DNA of 64,000 nt from JAMLJG01 sp035327585 (GCA_035327585.1 DAOLDD010000004.1:62001-126000); one strand, 5' to 3'. Counted from the first letter of the stretch, positions 1-9,971 are shown. Program-made: numbers and translations. Notes: generated by a model not told the origin, from the letters alone.

Positions 1-1
1 G

Positions 2-1414
2 ATCCGCCTGTCCGAGGCCGGCTGGGTCCCGGTGGCCGACGCCGTATTCAGCGCGCCCGAGGTGCAGGTGGAGCAGTTCGGGAAATCGACGGACGATGTT
101 CGCTGGATCACGCTGCGGAACACGGGTGCGCGCCCGGCGACGGGCGTCCTTCGCGCGCGGGACGGCGCCGGGGAGCGCATCGCGTACGCGGTGGATTCGG
201 GGCATGTGTATCCGACGCTCGCGGATGCGCCGGAAATCGAATTGGAGCCCGGCGCGGTCGCCGTTTGGGCGCTGCTTGCGCCCGGGGCGTTGCGGCCGGA
301 GGCGGCCTGGTTCCGCCGTCACGCCGCGCACCACGCGCAGTATCGCGCGGCCGCCGCGAATCTCGAATCGTTCGCGCGCGAGCATGAGCGGGGGTTGCGC
401 GCGGATGTCGTGGCGCGCACCGTGGCGCCGATGGATGAGCAGGTTGACCTCGCGTTGCTGTTGGAGGCGGACGGCGCGTGGCCGATGCAATTCCTGCACA
501 TCAGCGGCGACAACGCCGGCGTCGGCGTGGCGCGCGACCTCGTGGCGCGCGAACGCCTGGAGGTGTCGATGCCGAATGCGCTCGACGCGCGGGCGGGCCG
601 CTGGGCGCGGGTTCGCTGGCAGATGCAGGTCGACGGGCGTCCCCAGGTCTATGAGCGCATCGTCCTGCCGCCGACACGGCCGGACATCCTGTTTGATGGA
701 CCCGATGGGCGCTTCGTTGCGGGCGACGACGAGGCGCTGCTGGTCTTCTCCGTGACGAATCGCGGCGCGCGCGCGCGGACCATCACGCTGCATGCGACGG
801 GCGATCTTCCCGGCGCGCGGCTCGAGTGGAGTCTGCCGCCGGGTGGCTCCACGCAGGCGCTTGTCCGCGTGGAGGCGCACGACGCCCGCATGCGCCGGGT
901 CGTGACGCGGTGGGAACTGGACGGGCGCACCGAACGCGAGCACGAGGTGTTTGTGATCTTCGCGCCGCCGCTGGATCATCTCGCGACGAAGGCTGGCGTG
1001 CGCGTCACCGCGGACAGCGCTTATTCCGGGTACACGACGGCGCCGATCCACGACGGCGTGCTCGAAACCGCCGGGCTGATCTGGCACGACGCGGCGTTCG
1101 CCAGCGCCGAAACGTCCGAGCCCCATTGGATTCGCATTCAGTTCCCCGCGCCCGAAACGGTGTCCTCCGTCACCGCGCACTGGAACGCGGAGGGCGGCGT
1201 GTTGTACGCGTCGCGCCGCGGCGAGGTCTGGGGCCAATTGTCCGACGGACGTCGCGTGAAGCTCGGCGCGTTTGACGGCGCATCCGCCGGCTCGTCCACG
1301 CGCGTCTCGTTCGCGCCGGTGTCGGTCGGTGCGCTGGAGTGGCGGCAACCGTCGTCCGGCGGTTCGGCCGCGCGGCCGGACTTGTTGTGGGTGGTGGAGC
1401 TGGAGGTGCGATGA
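2..1414 (+). CDS. C-terminal part of a large protein with a discoidin-like end domain (5'-truncated)
   Basis: The frame is open to the left edge of the window, so the true start lies outside; GTG at 32 is only an internal codon. About 470 residues are visible. The middle is beta-rich sequence without a signature I recognise. The last ~140 residues (from about nt 990) look like an F5/8 type C (discoidin) carbohydrate-binding fold: a TADSAYSGYTTAPIHDG-type opening, an aromatic HWIRIQFP strand and a SVTAHWN strand. Such domains usually sit at the end of secreted glycosidases or surface proteins. The stop codon overlaps the start of the sodium symporter (ATGA), so the two are translationally coupled. 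A role in handling a sugar or glycan imported by that symporter is inference. The catalytic part, if any, is not visible. Confidence 0.6.
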   Translation: MRLSEAGWVPVADAVFSAPEVQVEQFGKSTDDVRWITLRNTGARPATGVLRARDGAGERIAYAVDSGHVYPTLADAPEIELEPGAVAVWALLAPGALRPEAAWFRRHAAHHAQYRAAAANLESFAREHERGLRADVVARTVAPMDEQVDLALLLEADGAWPMQFLHISGDNAGVGVARDLVARERLEVSMPNALDARAGRWARVRWQMQVDGRPQVYERIVLPPTRPDILFDGPDGRFVAGDDEALLVFSVTNRGARARTITLHATGDLPGARLEWSLPPGGSTQALVRVEAHDARMRRVVTRWELDGRTEREHEVFVIFAPPLDHLATKAGVRVTADSAYSGYTTAPIHDGVLETAGLIWHDAAFASAETSEPHWIRIQFPAPETVSSVTAHWNAEGGVLYASRRGEVWGQLSDGRRVKLGAFDGASAGSSTRVSFAPVSVGALEWRQPSSGGSAARPDLLWVVELEVR

Positions 1415-3441
1415 AGCTGGCGCTGCTCGACTGGTTGATGCTGGCGCTGCCGCTGGCCGCCGTGCTCTTCATCGGGCTGAAGGCGCGCCGCCACATGCGC
1501 AGCGTGGCGGATTTTATGGCGGGCGGGCGCGTGGCGGGGCGCTACCTCGTCGCCGTGTCGGACGGCATGGCCGCGATGGGCCTGATCACCGTCGTCGCGC
1601 TGTTCGAGTTCTACTACAAATCCGGGTTCGCCATCGGGCACTGGAACAACCTCGCGGTGCCGATCTGGCTGTTCATCAATCTGACCGGCTACATCGTCTA
1701 TCGCTTCCGCGAAACCCGCGCGATGACGATGGCGCAATTTTTCGAGGTGCGCTACAGCAAGCGCTTCCGCGTCTTCACCGGCGTGTTGTGCTACGTGTCG
1801 GGCATCGTCAACTACGGCATCTTTCCCGCCGTCGCCGCGCGGTTCTTCATCCACTACTGCGGTTTGCCCGCGAACCTCGATCTCTTTGGCGTGGAGATCC
1901 CGACGTTCGCCGCGCTGATGGCGGTATTCCTCGGGCTCGCGTTGTTCATCGTGCTCGGCGGCGGGCATCTGACCAGCATGGTGACCGACTGTGTGCAGGC
2001 GCTGTTCGGCTACGTGATCTACTTCGCAATCGCCGTCGCGATTCTCGTCCTCTTCCGCTGGGAACAGATCGCGACGGCGCTGCTCGACCGGCCGGCGGGC
2101 CAGTCGCTGCTCAATCCGTTCGATACCGGCGGGCTGCAGGATTTTAATCTCGCGTACGTGCTGATCAGCATCGTCGGGTCGGTCTATGCCTACATGGCGT
2201 GGCAGGGCAACCAGGGGTTTAACTGCGCCGCGGTGAGCCCGCACGAGGCGAAGATGGGCCGCATCCTGGGGACCTGGCGGGCCGGCGCGCTCTACGTGAT
2301 GCTGGCGCTGATCGCCGCAGCCGCGTACACCTTCATGCACCATCCCGACTTCGCGCCGCAGGCGGCCGCGGCGAGCGCCGAGCTGGCGGCGATCGGCGAC
2401 GCCACGTTGCGTACGCAGGCGACGGTGCCGGTGGTCGTCTCGCATTTCCTGCCCATCGGCCTCATCGGCGCCTTCGCCGCCGTGATGTTGTTCCTCATGA
2501 TCTCCACGGACACGACCTACCTGCATTCGTGGGGCAGCATTCTCATCCAGGACGTCGTGTTGCCGCTGCGCAAAACCCCGTTTACGCCGGAGGAACACAT
2601 CCGCTGGCTGCGCTGGTCCATCGCGGCGGTGGCGATCTTCGCGTTTCTCTTCAGCCTGTTGTTCCGGCAGAACGACTACATCCTGATGTTCTTCAGCATC
2701 ACGGGCGCGATCTACCTGGGCGGTGCGGGTTCCGTGATCGTCGGCGGGTTGTATTGGAGCCGCGGCACGAGCGCGGGCGCGTGGGCGGCGATGATCGCGG
2801 GGGCGGTGCTGGGCGGCGGCGGCCTGCTGCTGCAGCAGTTCTGGCCTTCGGTGGTCGGCGTCCTGTCGGGGCTGGGTGTGGGCGGGGAATGGCTGGCCGC
2901 CCACGGCGAGCGGTTTCCCGTCAACGGGCAGTGGATGTGGCTCTACGCGTTCTGCGCCGCGATTGCCGCGTATGTGGTGGTCTCGCTGTTGACCTGCCGC
3001 GCGCCTTTCAACATGGAGCGGATGCTGCATCGCGGGGCCTACGCGCGCGCCGAGGATCGTCCCGCGACCGCGACGCCGGCGGCGCGCCACTGGCTCGACC
3101 GCTACCTCGGCGTGGACCGGGAGTTCAGCCGCGGCGACCGCATCCTGTCCTACAGCGTATTCGCCTGGACCATGCTCACCTTCGCCATCTGGCTGGCCGC
3201 CACGCTGCTCAATCTGTCGCCGCGCACGCGCTGGACCGGCGAGGGCTGGGCGGCCTATTTCCACGTGGTGGGCATCTGGATTCCGCTCGGCATGGGGGCG
3301 GTGACCAGCATCTGGTTCAGTTGGGGCGGCATCCGCGATTTGCGCCGATTGTTTCGACGCCTCGCCGAAATGCGGCGGAACGTGCTGGACGATGGCCGCG
3401 TGGTCGGCCACCAGAATGCCGATGACGCCGGAAAATCCTGA
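1411..3441 (+). CDS. Sodium:solute symporter family (SSS) transporter
   Basis: A 676-residue integral membrane protein with more than a dozen hydrophobic segments, of the SSS (SLC5-like) family, which couples Na+ entry to uptake of sugars, carboxylates or similar solutes. The N-terminus is typical: a first helix, then a short cytoplasmic stretch with SVADFMAGGRVAGRYLVAVS and DGMAAMG. It is longer than the usual ~500 residues because the C-terminal half carries extra helices and a charged tail. ATG 1411 is chosen because it overlaps the upstream stop (ATGA) and starts directly at the first helix; an upstream in-frame ATG at 1339 would add an unhydrophobic lead. The substrate cannot be told from sequence. 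The coupled neighbour suggests a carbohydrate (inference). Confidence 0.88.
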   Translation: MKLALLDWLMLALPLAAVLFIGLKARRHMRSVADFMAGGRVAGRYLVAVSDGMAAMGLITVVALFEFYYKSGFAIGHWNNLAVPIWLFINLTGYIVYRFRETRAMTMAQFFEVRYSKRFRVFTGVLCYVSGIVNYGIFPAVAARFFIHYCGLPANLDLFGVEIPTFAALMAVFLGLALFIVLGGGHLTSMVTDCVQALFGYVIYFAIAVAILVLFRWEQIATALLDRPAGQSLLNPFDTGGLQDFNLAYVLISIVGSVYAYMAWQGNQGFNCAAVSPHEAKMGRILGTWRAGALYVMLALIAAAAYTFMHHPDFAPQAAAASAELAAIGDATLRTQATVPVVVSHFLPIGLIGAFAAVMLFLMISTDTTYLHSWGSILIQDVVLPLRKTPFTPEEHIRWLRWSIAAVAIFAFLFSLLFRQNDYILMFFSITGAIYLGGAGSVIVGGLYWSRGTSAGAWAAMIAGAVLGGGGLLLQQFWPSVVGVLSGLGVGGEWLAAHGERFPVNGQWMWLYAFCAAIAAYVVVSLLTCRAPFNMERMLHRGAYARAEDRPATATPAARHWLDRYLGVDREFSRGDRILSYSVFAWTMLTFAIWLAATLLNLSPRTRWTGEGWAAYFHVVGIWIPLGMGAVTSIWFSWGGIRDLRRLFRRLAEMRRNVLDDGRVVGHQNADDAGKS

Positions 3442-3584
3442 ATAATAAGCTAATATTTGCACTTTTGGTCCGGGCCGCCGCCGGTTAAGGAAATGCGCCC
3501 CAAAAAACATCGCCGCCCCACTTAACAAATTCTTGTTGCATAAATATGTTATATCAAATATATTGATCTCCGGTTGGGGGGAGT

Positions 3585-6412
3585 ATGTCAAATAACGCAA
3601 ATCGAAGCTCGCGGGTGCTGCTCGTGGCGATGGGGGTCGCGCTGGCCATGCCCGCCGCCGGCTGGGCGGGACGGTTCCTGGACGTCACGATGGACGGGTC
3701 GCTCGCCGAGTGGCAGGCCGGGGACCGGCTCTATGACGACTCCGAAATCACCGACGGCGTGCCGGACGCGTCCACGTATTCGGACGTCTATGTGGCGAAC
3801 GACGCGGATAACCTGTACATCGGGCTGAAGCTGAAGGGCAACAGCTCGATCTTTTCCGATTGGACGCACAGCCTCTATCTCGACATCGATGGCGACGGCG
3901 GCACGGGTTTTAATTCCGGCTGGATGAGCGGAGGCTACGACCGCCTCGTGCAGTATGGCGGCGGGGGCGGCGTGTACAGCGTCTATTCCTTCACCGGCGG
4001 CGACGCCCAGTCGGCGTGGGCGTGGAACTATGAGGGCGCGATCGGCTATGCCTACAACGATGATGTCATCGAATGGTCGATTCCCCGCTCCGCGCTGGGC
4101 GGTGCAACGATGGCGCGGCTCCAGTTTCTGACCGAAGGCGGCTCCGTGGGCGTGCAAACGTGGGCCTACCAGTTCGAGGCGGGCGCAAAAACGTATTCCT
4201 TCGCCGCGACGCCGCACTACACGGTGACGGTGGCGAGCGCGCGGGGCACGCCGAGTCCCNNNNNNNNNNNNNNNNNNNNNNNNNNNNNNNNNNNNNNNNN
4301 NNNNNNNNNNNNNNNNNNNNNNNNNNNNNNNNNNNNNNNNNNNNNNNNNNNNNNNNNNNGCCGTCGTCGGGCGGCGGGACGAACTTCACGATGACGGTGA
4401 CGAACAGCGCGGCGTTGGCATGGCTCTGGCAGACAAACGTGCAATTCACGCGCGCCGCCGGACTCGGCGGCGGGGTGAGCGGCGATGGGTCCGGTTATTA
4501 TCCGATCGGTTCGACCGTCAACCTGACCGCGACGCCGGAAGCGGGCTATACTTTCCATCAATGGAATGGCGCGGTGCCGGCCGGCCAGGTATCGGACAAC
4601 CCACTCTCCTTGACGCTTGATCGTACCCGCAGCATTACCGCCTCGTTCCACCGCGATGTGGGACGTTTCACATCCATCACCCTCGACGGATCCCTCGGCG
4701 ACTGGCAGGCGGGCGACGAGTTTTACAGCGACGCGGATATCATCGATGGTGAGCCATTAAACTCGACGTATTCCGCGGTCTACGTCGCCAACGATTCCCA
4801 GTACTTGTATGTGGGCCTGCAACTCAAGGCGCCCAGTTCGATCCTCTCAAACTGGATGCACAGCCTGTATATCGACACCGACCTGAACCCCGCCACCGGC
4901 TTCAACGCGGGGTGGATGAGCGGCGGGTACGACCGCCTCGTGCAATACGGCGGCGGCGGCGGGACCTACAGCATCTATACCTTCACGGGCAGCGGGCAGG
5001 CGGAGTGGTCCTGGGCCTTCACGGACACGATCGGCTACGCCTACAACGGGGACGTGATTGAGTGGGCGATTCCGCGATCCGCGCTGGGCGGCGGCACGGA
5101 GGTGCGACTGACGTTCCTGACGGAAGGCGGTTCCGTCACCGTGGCGACGTGGGCCTATCACACCGAGGCGCAGTCCCGCACCTATGCCTTCGCCACGCCG
5201 GACGGTTGCGTGCCCGGCCTGGCGCCGCGCATCAATCCCGTTGGGAACCAGACGGTCCTGCTTGGCGATACGCTGTCGTTCACCGTGACGGCGCATGACC
5301 CCTCGTGCGTTGCGCCGCTGCTAACCATTACAGGCAAGCCGTCCGCGGCCTCCTTCACGCCGTCCGTGTCGTCGACGAACCGCCTGGGCGCCTTCAGTTG
5401 GACGCCTGGCGGCGGCGACGTGGGCACGCATCTCGTCCGCTTCATCGCCGCGGACGACGAGGGCAACACGACGTCGCGGCTCATTCGCATCTACGTCGGC
5501 AACACGGGCGAGCCGACCAACAGCGCGGGCGTTCCGCATTCGCAGACCAACTGGGCCGTGGAGATCGCATCGCTCGCGGATGGCGGTGGGAATGGCGTGG
5601 TGGAGTGGAGTGCGACCGAAGGCATACCCTACGACCTCTACTACAGCGACAGCGATCCATCGGGCGCCATGACGTGGGTGTTCCATGCGCGGGTGCTGGC
5701 GACGGACAGCGAGATGTTCCACGCGATGCCCGAGGACGACCGCCGCTATTTCTCCGTCGTGCCCGCCGGGGAAACGCCGGACGGCAACGGCATTTGGGGC
5801 GTGATCAAACCGACGCTGCCGGGCGGATACTCGATGTACAGCGCGCCGCTTGACCTGGACGACCTGACGGTTCAGGGCGCATTCGGCGACGCGCTCAAAG
5901 ACGGGCTGGCGAATGGATCGCAACTGCTTTTCCTCGAGCCGGGCGGCAACTGGACCATCATTACGCTCGCGGGCGGCAATTGGGACCAGCCCTACACGGT
6001 GGCCGAGGGGCAGGGCTTCTTCGTCGTCAACGCCGGCGCGCCCTATGCGCCGCGCTTCGCGGGACCGGTCGGGAACTCCGGCGGCGCAACGCTGGATATC
6101 AACCCGGCGGCGAGCCCGACCGCCGGACGCTGGAACATCATCGGCCTGCAACAGGGCCGGAACCGCGGCTTTGCCCAGATTTTTGCCACGGGTAATTTCA
6201 CGGGAACGCCGACCGCAAACTGGAACCAGAACTTCGCGGATATGATCGCGATTGATATCGGCGGCGGCGTCTTCCAGCGCGCCTTCCGCGCGGGTGACGG
6301 CACATGGCGGCTGGCGAGCAATCCGGGCGCGTCGCCGGCGTGGACGCTCACGCCCGGCGCCGCCGTGTATTATTTCCGGTACGGGGACGGTCCGTTGAGC
6401 ATCGATTTCTAG
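3585..6412 (+). CDS. Secreted protein with two copies of a ~185-residue domain and an InlB-type B-repeat, split by an assembly gap
   Basis: A signal peptide (about residues 1-28, ending AGWA) is followed by a ~185-residue beta-rich domain. It is repeated after the gap at nt ~4660-5200 with about 65-70% identity by eye; both copies carry WMSGGYDRLVQYGGGGG and DVIEW(S/A)IPRSALGG. The fold resembles DOMON or CBM9-like sugar or haem binding domains (inference). Between the copies lie the two ends of a divergent InlB B-repeat: TVTVASARGTPSP before the gap, and the part ending YTFHQWNG then SITASF after it. An Ig-like segment and a long C-terminal region follow. The frame changes across the Ns only because 100 N is an arbitrary gap length, so I treat it as one gene. 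The start has a G-rich run just upstream. Confidence 0.72.
4260..4359. other. Assembly gap of 100 N
   Basis: Exactly 100 N, the conventional length for a scaffold gap of unknown size. It falls inside a reading frame. The left side ends on a codon boundary (225 codons from ATG 3585) and the right side resumes with one leftover base before codon 4361. The true missing length must therefore be 2 modulo 3 if the gene is intact. Comparison with a usual B-repeat suggests some 35-40 residues are missing. Confidence 0.97.
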
Positions 6413-6420
6413 GGGTGATC

Positions 6421-7209
6421 GTGAATGCGGAAATGACCATACATCAGGGGGCGGCGCGGGTGCTGGCGCTGGCGCTGGCCGCATTGTCACTGTCGTCCGG
6501 CGCGGCGTCCGGGGCGACGGTCGTGCTTCATCAGGAGTTGTTCGACGCGGACCCAGGCGGCACGTACGCGGTGCTGGCCGGCAGCGCATTCAGTGGATTG
6601 GACGGCTTTGCGGGCGGGGTGGGCAATACGGTCGTGGATTTGAGCGCCTTGGTTGGCGCCACCGGGGGCGGTTCGCCCAGCGGCGCCGGATCGTTTGAAG
6701 GCAGTTTTGCCGCGCAGGGGGTACCAAGTCCGGAGACGGGCACGCTGCGGATCACGGATCCCGGCTTCCTCACCGATTACGCCAGCGCGTATTCCGGCTA
6801 CTCAACCTATTTTCTTGGCTTTGCCTTCTATGCCAGCGTGCTGCCCGCGGACATGATGATGATCATCGGCAACGACAATTTCACATACGTATACAACGTC
6901 GCGCCCCAAATTACCTCGGCCGGCGCGTGGAACGATGTCTTCATCGACTTCAGCTCGGGCTGGCTGGGTTCGGGGTCCTCCATTCCGAATCCGCTGGCTG
7001 GCATGACGTACATCGATCTTACCTGGAGCCGCAGCGGCACCGGCGCGCAGCAATTTCTTTTTGACGATTTCACCCTGTTCGGCAGCGATGCGCCGCCGCC
7101 GGTCGGCTCCGCTGTTCCAGAACCCGGCACCGGACTGTTGATGTTCGGCGTGATGGTGGTTTACGCGCTTCGGCGCATGTATGTGCCGGGAGCCCATGCC
7201 TTGGGGTGA
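6421..7209 (+). CDS. PEP-CTERM sorted exported protein
   Basis: About 262 residues. The N-terminal hydrophobic segment (VLALALAALSLSSGAASGA) is a signal peptide. The C-terminus has the full PEP-CTERM sorting signal: VPEPGTG, a hydrophobic helix (LLMFGVMVVYAL) and a basic RR cluster, followed by an unusually long ten-residue tail. In the known system an exosortase recognises this signal and delivers the protein to the cell surface or extracellular matrix; no exosortase gene is in the window. The middle resembles a lectin-like beta sandwich (HQELFDADPGG near its start), function unknown. GTG 6421 has an AGGGGTG-like ribosome site just upstream; ATG 6433 is an alternative start. It lies 8 bases after the preceding gene. 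Confidence 0.8.
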   Translation: MNAEMTIHQGAARVLALALAALSLSSGAASGATVVLHQELFDADPGGTYAVLAGSAFSGLDGFAGGVGNTVVDLSALVGATGGGSPSGAGSFEGSFAAQGVPSPETGTLRITDPGFLTDYASAYSGYSTYFLGFAFYASVLPADMMMIIGNDNFTYVYNVAPQITSAGAWNDVFIDFSSGWLGSGSSIPNPLAGMTYIDLTWSRSGTGAQQFLFDDFTLFGSDAPPPVGSAVPEPGTGLLMFGVMVVYALRRMYVPGAHALG

Positions 7210-7218
7210 GACGGATCG

Positions 7219-8019
7219 ATGAATCCGCGGATCGCAGTCGCCCTGCTTCTCCCGCTTGCGCCGGTCTGGGCGGCGTCGCCCCACACGGAGACGTTTGAAG
7301 GCGGGTTGGCGGGCTGGCGCGCCCGTGACCATTTCATGACCGTCACGAACGCGGCGGGAATGGGCAATCCCGGCGCGGCCCTGCGCGGTGGGTTCGCGGC
7401 CAGTTTCTTACCGCTCCAGGATGCCTTCGTCGCGACCGGCGCCCTCGCCAGCGCGGCTTTTACGGGCGACTATATCGCCGCGGGCGCCGAATTGCTTGGT
7501 TTCGATATGCGACTCCAGGCTTCGGGCGGCGCACCGGTCGCGCAGCCGGTTCGCGTGCGCCTCTACAGTGGCAGCAACTGTTTCGAACGCCTCTGGGTGG
7601 GCGGCCTTGCGAGCACCGGCGTGTGGTACCGCTTTCGCGTGCCGCTGCTGGATCCCGCGTCCGGCGGCTGGACCAATGTCGTTGGCGCCTACCATCAATT
7701 TTCCGAAGTGCTTTCGAACGTGACCCGCGTGGAATTTGCCGTGGTGTCGGACACCTCCTCGGCGCTGGACTATCTGCTCGACAACATATTCCTCTCCCGC
7801 CTGCATCGGGCGGAGTTCGTCGGCGCGGGCGCGGAGTACCCGCTGGTGGTCTGGAGCGAGCTTCGCGAAGGCGATCGGTACCGGGTGGAGTGGACCGACG
7901 ATCCGGCGGGCGTCTGGACGCCCGCGGCCGGATTTACCGCCTCGGTGAGCACCGTCGAATGGACTTTGGAGGGAAGCAACGGAGTGTCCGCGGTGTTCCA
8001 GCGTCTGCGGTTGGAATAG
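7219..8019 (+). CDS. Small secreted protein of unknown function
   Basis: 266 residues with a short signal peptide (about residues 1-18, ending VWA). The N-terminal half, starting THTETFEGG-like, is a beta-sandwich of the kind often found in exported carbohydrate-binding proteins (FEGG near the start, and a LDNIFLSR strand at about residue 190). I recognise no catalytic motif and no sorting signal. It starts 9 bases after the PEP-CTERM gene, so the two are probably co-transcribed and form, with the duplicated-domain protein, a three-gene exported-protein group. Function unknown. Confidence 0.7.
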   Translation: MNPRIAVALLLPLAPVWAASPHTETFEGGLAGWRARDHFMTVTNAAGMGNPGAALRGGFAASFLPLQDAFVATGALASAAFTGDYIAAGAELLGFDMRLQASGGAPVAQPVRVRLYSGSNCFERLWVGGLASTGVWYRFRVPLLDPASGGWTNVVGAYHQFSEVLSNVTRVEFAVVSDTSSALDYLLDNIFLSRLHRAEFVGAGAEYPLVVWSELREGDRYRVEWTDDPAGVWTPAAGFTASVSTVEWTLEGSNGVSAVFQRLRLE

Positions 8020-8118
8020 AACCGCCGCGTGCAAATCCGCCAAATTCGTTCTTGCGCCGGGGGGTTCGCAGGCGTCTATTCGCGGGCTGGGAAGCAGCCC
8101 TGACTGCGCCCGCCGTCC

Positions 8119-9801
8119 GTGAAAGAAACCCGCATCGAACCGAAATTGGCAACCGTCCTCCGCGAAGGTTATTCGTGGTCGCTCTTCAGTCGCGACCTGG
8201 TGGCGGGGATCCTGGTCGGCATCGTCGCGCTGCCGCTGTCGATCGCGCTGGCGATCGCGTCCGGGGTGAAGCCGGAGCAGGGGTTGTTCACGGCGGTGAT
8301 CGCGGGGTTCCTGATTTCCGCGCTGAGCGGGAGCCGCGTGCAGATCGGCGGGCCGACCGGCGCGTTCATTGTTCTGGTGTACAACACGATGCACCAGTTC
8401 GGCTACGGCGGGCTCGCGGTGGCGACGATGCTGGCGGGCGTGCTGCTGCTGGTGATGGGGCTCATGCGCTTCGGCGCGGTGATCAAGTTCATCCCGTATC
8501 CGCTGACGGTGGGGTTCACGTGCGGAATCGCGATCCTCATCGCGGTGACGCAGGTGCGCGATCTGCTGGGATTGGAGATGCCCGCGCCGCCCGCGGAGTT
8601 CATCGAGAAGCTCGTCGCTTATGCCGAGCACCTCGGCAGCATCAACCCGCACGCCTGCGGGCTGGCGGCGCTGGCCTTCGCAATCATCCTGCTGTGGCCG
8701 CGCGTGACGCGGCGCGTGCCGGGCTCGCTCGTGGCGATCCTCGTGCTGACGCCGCTGGCCGCGTGGCTCCAGTGGCCGGTGGAGACGATTGGCAGCCGGT
8801 TTGGCAGCGTACCGACGATGCTGCCCGCGCCCGCGCTGCCGGACATCGACTGGGCGCAGCTTCCGAAACTCTTCCAGCCGGCGCTGGCGATTGCGTTGCT
8901 CGGCGGGATTGAATCGCTGTTGTCGGCGGTGGTGGCGGACGGCATGACGGGGCGGCGGCATCGCTCGAATACGGAGCTGGTCGCGCAGGGCGTCGCGAAC
9001 ATCGCGTCGCCGCTGTTCGGCGGCATCCCCGCGACGGGCGCGATCGCGCGCACGGCGACGAACATCCGGAACGGCGGGCAGACGCCCATCGCCGGCATGA
9101 TCCACGCGGTGACGCTGCTGGCGATCATGATGGCGTTCGGGCGCTGGGCTGTGTTGATCCCGATGCCGATTCTCGCGGCGATCCTGCTGAAGGTCGCGTT
9201 CGACATGGGCGAGTGGCACCTGCTGTGGCGGTTGCTGCGCGCGCAGCGGGGCGACGTGCTGGTGATGGTGTCGACGTTCCTGCTGACGATCTTCGTCGAC
9301 CTTGCGATCGCGATCCAATCCGGCGTCGTGCTCGCGGCGTTCCTGTTCATGTACCGGATGGCCGAGTCCACGCAGGTCGGATTCGTGACGGATACGCTGA
9401 GCGAGGATGAGGAGTCGGGCGACCCGAACGCGATCCAGCGGCGCACGGTGCCGGCGGGCGTCGAGGTGTTTGAGATTTACGGCCCGTTTTTCTTTGGCGC
9501 GGCGGACCGCTTCAAGGACGAGATGCGGCGCATCGAGAAGCCACCGAAGGTGTTGATCTTGCGCATGCGGCATGTGCCGACGATCGACGCGACCGGCATG
9601 CAGGCGTTGGAGGATCTGTTCAAGAAGTGCCGGAAGCAAGGCACCGCGCTCCTCCTGTCCGGCGTGCAGGCCCAGCCGTGGGAGCAGTTGGAAAGCAGCG
9701 GACTCTATCGTCGCCTCGGCCCGCTGAACGTGCACGACCATATCGACCGCGCGCTGGACCGCGCGCGGGAACTGGTGGCGCCGTCCGCAGTCCCCCGGTG
9801 A
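8119..9801 (+). CDS. SulP family anion transporter with STAS domain
   Basis: 560 residues. The membrane part (about residues 25-415) has the SulP pattern: an LVAGILVGIVALPLSIALAIA first helix, SGSRVQIGGPTGAF and PATGAIARTATN. A cytoplasmic STAS domain (about 445-550) follows, with EIYGPFFFGAADRF and the DATGMQALEDL loop that in relatives carries a regulatory serine or threonine. SulP proteins of bacteria move sulfate, bicarbonate or dicarboxylates with Na+ or H+. Nothing here decides between them, and no carbonic anhydrase or sulfur-assimilation gene is nearby. The GTG start is supported by the typical N-terminal length; the ribosome site is weak. A small hairpin (8084-8100, GGGCTG/CAGCCC) precedes the gene. 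Confidence 0.9.
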   Translation: MKETRIEPKLATVLREGYSWSLFSRDLVAGILVGIVALPLSIALAIASGVKPEQGLFTAVIAGFLISALSGSRVQIGGPTGAFIVLVYNTMHQFGYGGLAVATMLAGVLLLVMGLMRFGAVIKFIPYPLTVGFTCGIAILIAVTQVRDLLGLEMPAPPAEFIEKLVAYAEHLGSINPHACGLAALAFAIILLWPRVTRRVPGSLVAILVLTPLAAWLQWPVETIGSRFGSVPTMLPAPALPDIDWAQLPKLFQPALAIALLGGIESLLSAVVADGMTGRRHRSNTELVAQGVANIASPLFGGIPATGAIARTATNIRNGGQTPIAGMIHAVTLLAIMMAFGRWAVLIPMPILAAILLKVAFDMGEWHLLWRLLRAQRGDVLVMVSTFLLTIFVDLAIAIQSGVVLAAFLFMYRMAESTQVGFVTDTLSEDEESGDPNAIQRRTVPAGVEVFEIYGPFFFGAADRFKDEMRRIEKPPKVLILRMRHVPTIDATGMQALEDLFKKCRKQGTALLLSGVQAQPWEQLESSGLYRRLGPLNVHDHIDRALDRARELVAPSAVPR

Positions 9802-9872
9802 TGTCGTCCGGCCCCAACGTGGCCGGCTACAGGGGGGGTGGCCCCGTTCTCGATCGTTCTGTCCTGAATCTC

Positions 9873-9932
9873 TGTAGCGACGGCATTGCATGCCGTCTGA
9901 TTCAGACCGACGGGATACAATCCCGTCGCTAC
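9873..9932. repeat. Nested palindromic intergenic repeat
   Basis: The outer arms are GTAGCGACGG (9874-9883) and CCGTCGCTAC (9923-9932). Inside lie two more dyads: GCATTGCATGC-type symmetry near 9884-9893 and GTCTGATTCAGAC (9894-9906). It lies between two convergent genes. It looks like a REP-type dispersed repeat rather than a terminator, because no T-run follows. No REP-associated transposase is in the window. Confidence 0.6.
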
Positions 9933-9971
9933 AACCAACAGGCCTGAACGTTTTCGAACCACTCCAGCTCT

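Noticed and set aside
1138..3600. Long open frame opposite the symporter (about 820 codons); similar long antisense frames at 7408-10701, 36346-38877, 45053-47842 and 60408-62939
   Set aside because: They lie opposite well-supported genes, encode Arg/His/Gln-rich low-complexity chains and have no ribosome sites; they come from the high GC content.
3585..6412. Two separate genes or a frameshift at 4260
   Set aside because: Frame change is explained by the arbitrary 100-N gap; both sides belong to one B-repeat.
8084..8100. Terminator before the SulP gene
   Set aside because: The GGGCTG/CAGCCC hairpin has no T-run behind it.
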